Assembly (NCBI GenBank): GCA_943846745.1
Contig: OX044360.1
Location: forward strand, 62,001 to 126,000
DNA length: 64,000 nucleotides
Direction of reading: 5' to 3'
Source of the DNA: Opacimonas sp002292215
GTDB lineage: Bacteria; Pseudomonadota; Gammaproteobacteria; Enterobacterales; Alteromonadaceae
In this document: positions 12,001 through 17,602 of the stretch, one piece after another
How positions within the stretch are numbered: position 1 is the first letter of the stretch
How the letters are laid out: the number at the start of each line of letters is the position of its first letter
Position numbers and translations under genes: made by a program
Notes under the pieces: generated by a model
Database searches by the model: none
What the model saw: only the letters and a program-made list of their open reading frames with translations
Told to the model about the DNA's origin: nothing

Positions 12001-13042
12001 TTTTGCCGGTTCTACGGATGGTTATGTCATCAATATGAATGACCAAACGGCAACATCCGGTTCGTTAATCACCACCTTTAGTAATTTTGAAAATGTCGTT
12101 GGCGCAGATGGTAATGATGAAATCTTAGGCACTAATAGTAATTCAACACTGAAAGGTGGAGCCGGTGACGATACGCTAGTTGATGGTAGTGGTTCTGATT
12201 ACCTCTATGGTGGTGAGGGTAATGATGTATTCGTCTTTAATACAAGTAATCAACGTGATTACTTCTATGGTGAGGCGGGTATTGATTTAATTGATTTTTC
12301 TAACCAAACTAGTGCAGTTTCTATTGATATAGAAATCAACGATAGCTATATGCAATTCTATATCAACGGTAATTGGAACTTTGCTTATTATATTGAAGGC
12401 GCGATAGGTACTGACTTTAACGATGGTCTTTACGCAAGCACAGCGTATGGTGGAGTATATCTTGATGGTCAAGGCGGTAATGACACTATTCGTGGTGTTA
12501 ATAACGCTAACTATCAAGATACCCTAATTGGTGGCGCCGGTAATGATACGATTGATGCCTATCAAGGTGATGATATCATTGATGCTGGTACCGGTAATAA
12601 CACGGTTAATGCGCATGATGGTAATGATGTTATTGCGTTCCACTCTGTGGCAACGGGTTCGTTAAATGCCGGCAACGGTGTCGATACGATAGAGTTTGCG
12701 GTTAGTGAAACCATTGATTTTGCAAACAATAGCTATACGAGCATGACCAATGTCGAAATCTTTGATTTAGCGGCTGGTGATCAGAATCTGAAAATTGATG
12801 CTGCTACTGTTGCAGCGATTACTTCTGGTACAAATAGTGCAGTAGACAACATTGATTTCCAAAATGTCAAAATTTTGGTCATTGATAGTACTGATGGGAC
12901 TGATACCGTTGACTTAATTGGCGACGATTGGGCGGATACTGGCGAAACGACTGCAGTGAATGGCGATGAAGGGTATTCCATATATCAACACGGTGATGAT
13001 GATGTATATATCGCTATTAAACTTGCTCCAGTAGGCGGTTAA
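2..13042 (+). CDS. giant RTX adhesin, 3' portion (5' end outside window)
   Basis: The reading frame is open from the left edge, so the N-terminus is missing; at least 4346 residues are visible. Order of domains, numbering from the GTG at base 11: two SbsA/Ig-like domains (about 1-260), three FG-GAP repeats (about 345-530), a short RTX block (about 560-600), a non-RTX module, seven more FG-GAP repeats (about 775-1340), then RTX nonapeptide arrays (GGxGxDxxx type) to about residue 4215 and a C-terminal module. RTX repeats bind calcium and fold outside the cell after type I export. Between RTX blocks lie strand-rich spacers of the type DTLDFS...VDL...IENIIGS. The ABC transporter, adaptor and outer-membrane channel follow directly, so this is very probably their substrate. 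The retention or anchoring N-terminus cannot be judged here. No protease domain was seen, so a large surface adhesin is favoured over a secreted enzyme. Confidence 0.93.
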   Translation, partial: ATDVVAPQVVAWNLGSSDAAFNTSSNYSTTAVDADIVFKASESLIPDTVGSIVLQVRNGSAVETFDWDSANGDAPVFADGVYTVTGSLGGTLTISGQTVTINAGQNLDYSTTYSVSASGLSDPNGNAFAMNTTSYYFSTITSAEAVAFVGGNTFTHVSTVKLDDAVTIEFAEDVIAGRTESGVAAGDTEQYIKLWNVDGVLVETFAVSSGSGDKGGELSFNANTVSLNAGGNLTYATGYYVTLDAQAIQAATENVSEDAGNVDGDTISTRYVTLTDMDNADTPLNFATEAGSQIDPGWILTPSSDANGDVGDDNASRQWLNGEWSAFPGQNVYTYRYLSVGEWAGQQVEAVGDVDGDGIVDFIIGSPNKVYDPSLNPTDGGDNYVYGKYYLVFGEAGDWDSFVNIPEKIALGNAVEIYGTIDNWIQSVSEFGDLNNDGFMDILVNAGGVYPDTGTTDDKLASDDGDTDSGASFVIYGRDRDDWNTSVNVTQLGEQGLEITGGLPQEQLGFSSASGDFNGDGTIDLLFGMPRNDRDGYASGEGFVINGGDFSDSLMSVGTANADTLLGDFDADRLAGQQGNDTIYGLGGADILRGGEGDDVIGLTDLDFILLDGGTNTNSNTGGGDTLRFIGNGINLDFTGYAGANIRSFERIDLTGDGNNEITLNYREVTGLLERQLSTSYGENTTLVVDGNTGDKINLEGPWQKINSDNTYDHYALDGVVVKVDATITVNQPSWTIPYQGATLDLNAANLPEGFRTDIIEHSATLNNGDRFADTGYVTAIGDVNNDGFADFAVTDETSIQEYLPRVVRSVNTTDYNNYNVDRFSDYVPFYGSVNYQTGVVGYVSEYVSNYTLQTGNVYIVYGQADGIGSLDLDLSDNSTVTKITGSMNDNFASYAGSLGDVTGDGIADFIIGAPSSNNTIKFNEGAEQLYTDIDGSNTSLTTDAGYYDGVNAASATALAGVSISHDSWSFDNAGRQYFFFGGNTNLVNNVSGAISTNTITNDASDNTGNHDGFPTTTDSADSRVTDLPNNGSGASTTTYQITPTSTLADLSVANQNATWSPISVGDVNGDGFDDFIDSAGSGVLYFGQSLSGGIDESVTWHTLDLGNFNRINGAGDIDGDGYADLLLGSGAVNYIVFGQADGWLAAPSFGSTNAGSDTAPAVTRIIGEAGYSSPAGSYTTLGDINGDGFNDILIAGNPANNYDAKSNGAAYVIFGSASDADVWDTDISLENLAANGKGFRITGAVDFDLLTSGSWTGVGDMNGDGFADFMLSSPGDAEGDLNATSGSGSSYLFLGQNQIEWQDINASEVQDYGIQILGTGQGVWTALGDIDGDGLDDVALANTTATQIFYGSTNLSVTKDNSWSQLGNQTTVVQTVTEQSGDVLTATRGDNAVAIYGQDRLIGNIGNDTLIGDGGADVLIGGAGDDTLSITDANVFHVDGGEGVDTLVLNGAMAFDLTQISNNAISKIEILLLDNAIQTVTLTEADVRAMTKDTNTAVDDVDYQLGNVLVINSNDTSSSTDVVNLIGADWQDTGVDTSVNGTGTYSIYQASGNNVYVVISDAITPTITNVTQTITDTSGNDALYGSIAADDITATDGNDTLYGQAGMDTLTGGNGSDDLYGGAGNDSIDAGDGDDEIYAGTGDDTIDGGAGYDELDYSTTNDDLTITYATTANQGSVSGATIGTDTYVGIENVIGGTGNDTFVGSTSTDDSLSYASINGAVQVDFSGANVGTVNTVNAGVDTFTGMETIIGSNSNDTFNGVTGGVAVDGLGGGSDRLSYIDSSAAVTITFAADSDTSGTVTGNANATFINVEHVQGSTAADVIDGSAISNNLSIYVLGSEGDDTITGGAGSADALAYQAYTVDITADLTAGTVLSSVGNDTVSDIEEINTGSGNDDITGTVGNDIIRGNAGDDTFVGSAGNDTIEGGAGFDTLDFSAQSTDLSLTGLRFDYNNWTYISALGNDRFLSIDQVMSGSGNDTITVSSGNANIISNAGNDTITSTSGRDTIESGTGDDSVNTSSGDDLIIAGAGNDTYNGSSGNDLVDYASSTSAIDVNLATGAVANDGFGDVDSLVEVEAIAGSDFNDKITGSDANNYISGRGGNDTLDGGAGNDFLVYAEATSDHVINLTTGVVTNGTDTDTATNFEHVSSGSGDDIITGTTGYNALWGGEGDDTLDGGAGADDLVGGAGNDVFIMLDDGERDSIYGGAGFDILDYSNITFDLSENLSDRGFYNYSLRDISYDLSDGRSNDDADDIIYGIEGIIGGSGNDTLRFTGVYQRVEDNAFSGVYLDGFSGDDSLQGNRGDDTLIGGLGNDTLSADSADDWLDGGVGDDSMHAGNGNDTIMSNDGVDTIDGSGNTDYIDFSLATNAVEVDLTQDDEIVNDGFGNAESIVNIEGFIGSNFADTFTGDASSQIFINSAGNDTFDGGDGSDTLDFTGLTAAVTLNTATGTVSSSASGTDTFSNLEVFNTGAGNDTLTGSDEAETFNANAGNDSITAGAGNDTIIASTGNDTIVGGADTDTLTFATADTSITVDLSDTSAQSTGLGAYVISGVENIIGSNTSDDLVGDSADNEIAAGSGDDTVSGNAGDDTLSGNDGDDVIYGNAGDDYLSGDAGNDSLYGGAGNDTLEGDAGIDFLSGGDGDDTFNNLNQTGVAVMHGDAGNDIFMMTANSSENADFDFDGGTGVDTVEISTNNAIYDFNNRPNERFENIEILSLATGTQLVRLDNVAVQNMTAATNAAVDNATYNTQQILVVSSDDGADTLYLTGQEWVTTGETTTVNGGTEEYTIYQFGNRDVFVATNTLTSILNNTADDSIIGVSGIDSLAGGVGNDTIQGLAGDDTINGGRDDDILDGGAGVDTLSFEGQTAKITVDLNITTAQATGEGNDIIVNFEQVQGGSGADNLTAHANGSLLSGNAGHDSLYGDVGEDTLLGGADNDVIRGGAGNDSIDGGTYNDMLFGEDGDDTILGGEGTDSIYGGTGVDSIDAGNDDDVVEAGDGDDIVLAGAGNDTVLGQAGADSIRGLDGNDTLSGGTGNDTIEGDNGNDYILGLEDNDSLVGGNGNDTVDGGAGNDVIYGTTGGNLLLGGVGIDTIIGGNQSDTIRGGTGDDSLNGGAGIDVLDMSDSTTAFSFTVADNTSIVSSITDAVLGTDSIVNFEGIIGGSGADTLTGGTGSDIIGGGLGNDILDGGAGVDTLDFSYATQGVTVDFSGDTSETSLVSDGQGGTDTVINFENLNGGAGNDYFAGSNVANTASGFVGDDTLIGNAGNDTLYGGDGNDSLSGGEGQDSLYGESGNDTLSGGADIDRIYGGDGNDSIDAGEGNDSIWGDAGNDTLEGGIGRDSIWGGAGNDTLVGTQDNDFDRYYGEAGTDILDLSAITVDINVSTYNGNYTTSYVNYSGLSRDEAYNIEGVILGSGNDNFQVQYIVNYENIYVNGGAGNDTISSLNWESSNYYRTSNDNYLGGEGDDYISSFAGTDSLDGGTGNDTLMGGTFNDTIFGGDGDDIIHGGYLYSNVGDDDVLNGGAGIDALDLSNTSDAITLDLSTNWQGQISFTRLGTDTVSNFEGVIGGTNADSITGTDGSDVMGGWSGEDTLIGGAGVDLLQYGTTTGQVEVNLATQTVVKDGNNNVDTISGFENISTGSSNDKVTGSVDNNHIRMNNGNDTVLGSAGNDTLEGGVGTDTLDYTMFSENIVIDRDAGTATFASGKVDVISDFENILLAGGDDTISVALVNDTIDGGDGVDIVTYNAVTQSITVSNFQPGSTTATNYTVLGQTDQLVNIEGISGGQGDDMMSVLATSTTGAILDGFSGNDTLTGGAGSDTISGGAGDDHIVVTLGADSLDGGDGIDLLDLTMVTVDLSVDLATAWQTGFAVTGLGALSISNFEGIQGGAGDDIIAGSADANFIAGGAGADTLSGGAGIDTLSYTTSTAAVNVDLSTNTVIADGTGSVDTITGFENLFGGSSSDTLTGTTGNNIINGNSGNDTIYSMGGADTLDGGAGTDTLSFAGSTDGYVINMNDQTATSGSLITTFSNFENVVGADGNDEILGTNSNSTLKGGAGDDTLVDGSGSDYLYGGEGNDVFVFNTSNQRDYFYGEAGIDLIDFSNQTSAVSIDIEINDSYMQFYINGNWNFAYYIEGAIGTDFNDGLYASTAYGGVYLDGQGGNDTIRGVNNANYQDTLIGGAGNDTIDAYQGDDIIDAGTGNNTVNAHDGNDVIAFHSVATGSLNAGNGVDTIEFAVSETIDFANNSYTSMTNVEIFDLAAGDQNLKIDAATVAAITSGTNSAVDNIDFQNVKILVIDSTDGTDTVDLIGDDWADTGETTAVNGDEGYSIYQHGDDDVYIAIKLAPVGG
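1045..1600 (+). repeat. FG-GAP repeat cluster 1 (three repeats)
   Basis: Three integrin-alpha-like repeats inside the RTX adhesin, each with a DxDxDG-type calcium loop: GDVDGDGIVDFIIG (near base 1057), GDLNNDGFMDIL (near 1294) and GDFNGDGTIDLLFG (near 1545). Three units are too few for a closed propeller. The cluster is separated from seven further repeats by an RTX block and a non-RTX module. Confidence 0.8.
1828..2205 (+). repeat. recurrent adhesin module, copy A (divergent)
   Basis: A roughly 125-residue segment starting at a DGG motif, with an FERIDLTG core, a long variable middle and a final 'VDATITVN' strand. It aligns in layout with copies B, C and D (DGGxGVDTxx, then (I/V)E(I/L)-type core, then a T-x-NxAVDN-like segment, then GxxWxxTGxxTxVNG and a YxIYQ strand), but is clearly more diverged. 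Assignment as a fourth copy is by eye. Confidence 0.5.
2335..4025 (+). repeat. FG-GAP repeat cluster 2 (seven repeats, likely a propeller)
   Basis: Seven calcium-loop repeats are visible: GDVNNDGFADF (near 2344), GDVTGDGIADFIIG (near 2700), GDVNGDGFDDF (near 3198), GDIDGDGYADLLLG (near 3348), GDINGDGFNDIL (near 3550), GDMNGDGFADFML (near 3780) and GDIDGDGLDDVAL (near 3990). Seven is the number of blades in the integrin-alpha beta-propeller, so these probably close into one domain. FG-GAP propellers bind ligands in integrins and many bacterial surface proteins. Confidence 0.8.
4312..4690 (+). repeat. recurrent adhesin module, copy B
   Basis: Internal copy of the module that also forms the protein's C-terminus. 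It reads DGGEGVDTLVL, then IEILLLDN, then NTAVDDVDY, VLVINS, GADWQDTGVDTSVNG, YSIYQ and a terminal VYVVI strand. Copies C and D follow the same order with closely matching words. Confidence 0.8.
4740..7960 (+). repeat. RTX nonapeptide array 1
   Basis: Runs of GG.G.D... nonapeptides (GNDTLYG, GNDSIDAGDGDDEI, GGAGNDTLEG and similar) interleaved with strand-rich spacers about 60 residues long. The DNA is correspondingly repetitive, with GGTAACGATACG-type words recurring many times. These are calcium-binding beta-roll repeats. Confidence 0.9.
8036..8402 (+). repeat. recurrent adhesin module, copy C
   Basis: Internal copy lying between the two large RTX arrays: DGGTGVDTVEI, FENIEILSLATG, TNAAVDNATY, ILVVSSDDGADT, GQEWVTTGETTTVNG, YTIYQFGNRDVFVA. 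It is the copy most similar to the C-terminal copy D. Confidence 0.82.
8440..12650 (+). repeat. RTX nonapeptide array 2
   Basis: Second long set of GGxGxDxxx calcium-binding repeats with interspersed spacers (V(D/N)(L/F)...GTDT..NFE.I.GG pattern). It runs up to the final non-RTX module. Its densest blocks are near 8740-9350 and 9760-10060. Confidence 0.9.
12662..13039 (+). repeat. recurrent adhesin module, copy D (C-terminus)
   Basis: The last about 126 residues of the adhesin: NAGNGVDTIEF, NVEIFDLAAG, TNSAVDNIDF, ILVIDSTDGTDT, GDDWADTGETTAVNG, YSIYQHGDDDVYIAI, then a short tail ending VGG. Type I secretion signals lie at the extreme C-terminus, so this copy probably contains or adjoins the export signal. 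Confidence 0.82.
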
Positions 13043-13043
13043 T

Positions 13044-14849
13044 TTGAAACAATCTGAGAATAATAACTCGGCAGCAACGATGGCAGATTTGGGTAATAGT
13101 GAAGTGCATAAAAAAACTTTTATGTTCTTTACTTGGCCTGTGTGGTTTAACGATTTGGTTGAACCACTCAAACCAGCCTATAAGCAAACAATGTGGATGT
13201 CGTTGGGTATTAACATCATTGCACTGTTGTCTTCGTTATTTGCATTACAAGTCTATGATCGAGTGGTGGCTAAAGGTGGCTACAACACGCTGATTGCTTT
13301 GTGCGTCGGAATGGTGATTGCCATTGCTGTTGATGTGTTATTACGTCAAGGACGTTCATTGTTGATGCGTAAAGTCGGCATGCGTCTTGAAGTAAATATA
13401 GCTAAAGGCGTGTTTCAACGTCTAACGCAATTACCAACGCGTTTCTTAGAACAACGTCCTCCTGCGTTTTGGACGACTATGTTTCGAGACATTGAATTGG
13501 TAAGAACGACGATGGCAGGTGCGCCAGCGTTGTTGTTAATTGACCTTCCGTTCCTACTCTTAACGTTAGTGGTGATTGCTATTGTGGCAACCCCCTTACT
13601 GCCTGTTTCATTATTTGTATTGATTTTGTTTGTAGTCTTAGCATGGCGTTCACAAATGACGTTACAACAAAATGCTGAACAAGAAAAAGAAAAGCTCATG
13701 TCACGCGATGCCATGCTGGCTGATTTAACTGGCGCTCGTTTGCACCTGAAAGCACTCGGTCCGACTCCTGTGATTAATCAAAAATGGCAGCATCATTATG
13801 CCACTTGGATGGATGAATCGATTTCTCGAAGCGCAGATGCTGATTATTACAAAGATATTGCACAAGATTTAATGCTGTTATCAACGGTATTGATGACGAC
13901 CTTTGGCGCTGTCGCAATATTGAATCAGCAAATGTCGATTGGTGCGTTGATTGCTGCGAATATTTTATCGGGTAAATTAGTGGGCCCGATGGTGCAGTTG
14001 GTTTCTCATTGGCGCACGTATGGTCAGTTTGTGGGGGCACAAGAGCGTATAACCAAGTTATTTGATGAAGCGCTAGATCCACAAGAAACCGCCATTGATT
14101 ATCCAAAAATAAAAGGTGAGATCACTTTAGATAATGTCTCATTTGCTTATCACGATCCTAAGTCACTGCAAGTTGCGGGTGTCTCGGGCCGCTTAGGTGC
14201 CGGAGGCTTACATGCAATTATTGGTAACAATGGTTCTGGAAAATCTACCCTATTAAAATTAATCAGAGGCTTGTATACGCCATTAGATGGCAAGATCCTT
14301 ATTGATAAAATTGATATTCAACAACTGGGTCAAGCGACCTTAGCCCAATGGATTGGGTACTTACCGCAATCACCTAAATTGATCCAAGGCACGATCAAAG
14401 AAAACTTAACGTTACACGTTCCTGATGCATCTGATGCAGCATTACTAGATGCTGCGAAAGTCTCCGGCGCATATGACTTTATTAGTTTATTACCCGAAGG
14501 TTTTGATACGCAAGTCGGTGAGGGCGGTTCCGCTTTCTCTGCCGGTCAACAAAAACGTTTAGCTATCGCTCAAGTATTGATCAGTCAACCGCCGATTATA
14601 TTAATGGATGAACCTACCTCTGATATTGATAAACCGACGGAACAAAGCCTCCTTTTAACATTTAAAGAGTTAGCTAAAACCCATACGGTTATTTTAGTGA
14701 CCCACAGTACTGATATTTTACAAGCGGCGGATGGCATTGTCTTGATGGATAAGGCTCAAGTTGTTGGCGCGGGTTCAGGTGAAAAAATGCGTCCTCAGCT
14801 TGGTTTAAGCGCGACTAAGACCCAAGGTAAGGAGTCTGATAATGCATAA
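13044..14849 (+). CDS. type I secretion ABC transporter (PrtD/LapB-like)
   Basis: Inner-membrane export ATPase of a type I secretion system, 601 residues. A short cytoplasmic N-terminus (about 45 residues) is followed by the transmembrane domain (about 50-320) and the nucleotide-binding domain. Walker A GNNGSGKST is near residue 395, the signature is FSAGQQKRL near 498 (instead of LSGGQ), Walker B is IILMDEPTS near 520, and the H-loop is VTHS near 553. It lacks the C39-like N-terminal domain of HlyB/LapB, so its length fits the PrtD/HasD subgroup. The TTG start lies one base after the adhesin stop, with AGGCGG inside the adhesin's last codons as a ribosome binding site; ATG 13080 is a weaker alternative. 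Its substrate is most likely the adjacent RTX protein. Confidence 0.92.
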   Translation: MKQSENNNSAATMADLGNSEVHKKTFMFFTWPVWFNDLVEPLKPAYKQTMWMSLGINIIALLSSLFALQVYDRVVAKGGYNTLIALCVGMVIAIAVDVLLRQGRSLLMRKVGMRLEVNIAKGVFQRLTQLPTRFLEQRPPAFWTTMFRDIELVRTTMAGAPALLLIDLPFLLLTLVVIAIVATPLLPVSLFVLILFVVLAWRSQMTLQQNAEQEKEKLMSRDAMLADLTGARLHLKALGPTPVINQKWQHHYATWMDESISRSADADYYKDIAQDLMLLSTVLMTTFGAVAILNQQMSIGALIAANILSGKLVGPMVQLVSHWRTYGQFVGAQERITKLFDEALDPQETAIDYPKIKGEITLDNVSFAYHDPKSLQVAGVSGRLGAGGLHAIIGNNGSGKSTLLKLIRGLYTPLDGKILIDKIDIQQLGQATLAQWIGYLPQSPKLIQGTIKENLTLHVPDASDAALLDAAKVSGAYDFISLLPEGFDTQVGEGGSAFSAGQQKRLAIAQVLISQPPIILMDEPTSDIDKPTEQSLLLTFKELAKTHTVILVTHSTDILQAADGIVLMDKAQVVGAGSGEKMRPQLGLSATKTQGKESDNA

Positions 14850-16194
14850 TTCTGAAAATAAACCTGTAGTAGATAAGCCGGTACTACATAACCCTGCAGA
14901 GGACCAGCGCACCTTAGATAATGTCATTGCAGGTTATGGCAGTCCGTTATGGCGCAATCGTGAAAAAGTACTCACAGTGTTGTTTATTATTGTCGTGCTG
15001 TGGTTGGCATTTGCCCAAGTAGACCGTGTAGTGACTGCCCAAGGTAAAGTTGTTCCCTTTAATAAAGTTAAAATAGTCCAGCATCTTGAAGGCGGTATTA
15101 TTGAAAAGGTGTTGGTTCGCGAAAATGACGTCGTGGTAGCGGGACAAGCATTAATTGAATTAGATCTAGCAACGTCAGGTGTCAATGGTGAAGAATTAGC
15201 GACGCGTTATGCGGCTTTAGATATTTCACGTAAACGGTTAGTCGCAGAGTCAACCGGCAGTGATGTTGAATTAAGTCGCAACGTACCTCTAAATCTGCGT
15301 GCTACAGCGCTCGCGGAAGAAAATACTTATTCGACCCGCATGAATGAATTGCAGCAAACATTATCTGCGATTGATGAGCAAAAAGAACAAGCCTCTCGTC
15401 GTGTGAATGAGTTACGCGCGCGCCAAAATTCATTGGAGCAAAATTTGTCTTTAGCCTCACAGCAGCTGGCTATTTCGACTAAGCTTGTCGCTGACAAATT
15501 AGTGTCTGAGCTTGAACATTTTGAACGCTTAAAATCAGTTGAAACCTTGAAAGGGGATATTGCTGAGACCAAAGAAGCCATCAATGGCGCGTTGTCCTTA
15601 GTGTTAGAATCTGACGCCCGTAAACGTCAAGAACACGCACGTTTTAAACGCAGTGCCTCGGATGAGTTAGGTGATGTGGAGCGTCGCATGGCAAGTTTGC
15701 AGGATGAAATCAACCGTGCAAACGATCAAGAATCTCGAGCGATAGTTCGCGCACCGATAGATGGCATCGTTAAAAATTTAAAGTATCAAGCCATTGGCAA
15801 TGTCGTTAAACCGGGTGAACCGATTATGGAAGTGGTCCCGGTCAAAGACCGTTTAGTCGTTGAGATTAAGCTTTCCCCGATGGATCGCGGTTATGTTATC
15901 GAAGAACAATCATCATTAGTCAAAATCTCTGCGTTTGATTACTACCGCTATGGTGGGCTAGATGGACGAGTGATTGCAATTGCTGCTGATACCGATGTGG
16001 ATAAAGACGAATCACAGTTTTATCGCGTCATTATTGAAACAGAGAAAGATTATGTGGGCGATGTACCTGGAGCGATGAAAATCAAACCAGGTATGACCGC
16101 CGAAGTGTCTATCAAAATCGATTCTCAATCGGTGTTGTGGGCATTACTAAGACCAATTTTAAAAATTAAACATGAAGCGCTACGGGAAACCTAG
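14842..16194 (+). CDS. HlyD-family type I secretion adaptor
   Basis: Periplasmic membrane-fusion protein, 450 residues, linking the ABC transporter to the outer-membrane channel. About 48 cytoplasmic residues precede one transmembrane segment (VLTVLFIIVVLWLAFA). A lipoyl-like half follows (VQHLEGGIIEKVLV), then a long coiled coil (about 150-290, rich in E, Q, L and R), the returning lipoyl half with the family motif RAPIDGIVKNL, and a beta domain. It overlaps the transporter gene by 8 bases, which indicates translational coupling. Length and order are typical of RTX exporters. Confidence 0.93.
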   Translation: MHNSENKPVVDKPVLHNPAEDQRTLDNVIAGYGSPLWRNREKVLTVLFIIVVLWLAFAQVDRVVTAQGKVVPFNKVKIVQHLEGGIIEKVLVRENDVVVAGQALIELDLATSGVNGEELATRYAALDISRKRLVAESTGSDVELSRNVPLNLRATALAEENTYSTRMNELQQTLSAIDEQKEQASRRVNELRARQNSLEQNLSLASQQLAISTKLVADKLVSELEHFERLKSVETLKGDIAETKEAINGALSLVLESDARKRQEHARFKRSASDELGDVERRMASLQDEINRANDQESRAIVRAPIDGIVKNLKYQAIGNVVKPGEPIMEVVPVKDRLVVEIKLSPMDRGYVIEEQSSLVKISAFDYYRYGGLDGRVIAIAADTDVDKDESQFYRVIIETEKDYVGDVPGAMKIKPGMTAEVSIKIDSQSVLWALLRPILKIKHEALRET

Positions 16195-16225
16195 CCAAAA
16201 TATTTTGTTAAATAGGGGTATATAA

Positions 16226-17602
16226 ATGAAATTTAAAAAATCAGTGCTAACGTTGCTAATTGGTGGTGTTTGCACCATGAGCAATGCAGCGCCTTTACAA
16301 GAAGAACTACAACATCTGTTAAAGACGCATCCGTTACTTAAAGCTGGCACCAAGCAGGTGTTATCTGCTGAAGAGAGTGTTGCCGCAGCGCAAGCCGCGT
16401 TTTATCCAAAACTAACGTTGAACGGTTCGATTGGTCGTGAAGAGATCAACAGTACGAGTTACTTGCCTGATGCAGCATTTGCGCTAGGTAATAACGGAAT
16501 GGGTGTGACCCAAACCAGTGATTTAAATGCACGTAAATATGGTGCAGCATTAAAATTACCTTTATATCAGGGTATGCGTTTAGCGTCAGAGTTGAACACA
16601 CAAAAAATTAATGTAGACCTTGCATCCCTTGACCAAGCAGCGCTTGAGCAAGCTTTGCTGCTTGAAGGTATTACGGCTTATATGCAAGTAGCCAGGTACA
16701 AAATGTTGATTGAATTAACCAAGGTCAACGAAGCGTCTACGCAAGAGCAGCTAGAATTAGAAGCGAAGCGTGTTGCCGGTGGTGGCGGTGTTCAGGTTGA
16801 TGAACTTCAAGCCCGTACACGTTTACAAATTGTACGTGAACGACGCGTGTTTTATCAACAAGGCTTACGTGATGTCTTAGCGTCATATGAGCAAGTATTT
16901 GGTAAAGCGGCAAATCTAGATGCGTTCCAAAGTGTTGATGTAAATAATGCTGCATTGCCAGCGAATGTGCAAGATGCCATTGCTACTGCGTTAGCGAATA
17001 ACCCAGAGCTACAATCAATTGAACTCGATATTCAAAAAAGCCAAGAACGTGTGAATATTGAAAAATCGAATCAATTGCCTAAATTAGATTTGGTTGCACG
17101 CAAGAGTGAAGATTGGGAATCCAATGCCTTAGCGAATCGTGAAGATCAATATATTGGTTTAGAAATGAGCTGGACATTTTCGTTAGGCAATGAATTTGGT
17201 CATCGTGAAGCGGCGGCTAAGTTAAACAAAGAAGTGGTTGAAGCTCGCTCTGTTAATATTAAAAATAAAAACACCGAACAAGTGCGCATTGCTTATAATC
17301 AAGTCATTAATGGTCAAGAGCGTCTTGAATTGCTAGAAAATGCCGCGGATATATCAAAAAATGTCATGTTAGATCGTAAGCAATTACGTGATGCCGGAAA
17401 AGAAACTGCATTAAGTGCATTGGATGCGGAAGTAGAATACTACGGTGTGTTGGCCAACAAGATTAATGCACAACTAGATACCAAAATTGGAGCGTATCGT
17501 TTACTTGCAGCAATGGGTAAATTATCAGGCAATGATTTAGGTGTTCAAGGTGACTTTTTAGTTCCTGTAAAACCATTACGAGTGGCACTTGATAAGCTAT
17601 AA
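16226..17602 (+). CDS. TolC-family outer-membrane efflux channel
   Basis: Outer-membrane component of the type I secretion system, 458 residues. The signal peptide (MKFKKSVLTLLIGGVCTMSNA, cleavage likely before APLQ) is followed by two TolC repeats with long helices (LLKTHPLLKAG, AAQAAFYPKLTLNGS; second half NNPELQSIELDIQKSQERV, NQLPKLDLVARKSEDW). It sits 31 bases after the adaptor gene, and an AGGGG box precedes the ATG. It completes a dedicated three-part exporter for the giant adhesin. Confidence 0.92.
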   Translation: MKFKKSVLTLLIGGVCTMSNAAPLQEELQHLLKTHPLLKAGTKQVLSAEESVAAAQAAFYPKLTLNGSIGREEINSTSYLPDAAFALGNNGMGVTQTSDLNARKYGAALKLPLYQGMRLASELNTQKINVDLASLDQAALEQALLLEGITAYMQVARYKMLIELTKVNEASTQEQLELEAKRVAGGGGVQVDELQARTRLQIVRERRVFYQQGLRDVLASYEQVFGKAANLDAFQSVDVNNAALPANVQDAIATALANNPELQSIELDIQKSQERVNIEKSNQLPKLDLVARKSEDWESNALANREDQYIGLEMSWTFSLGNEFGHREAAAKLNKEVVEARSVNIKNKNTEQVRIAYNQVINGQERLELLENAADISKNVMLDRKQLRDAGKETALSALDAEVEYYGVLANKINAQLDTKIGAYRLLAAMGKLSGNDLGVQGDFLVPVKPLRVALDKL

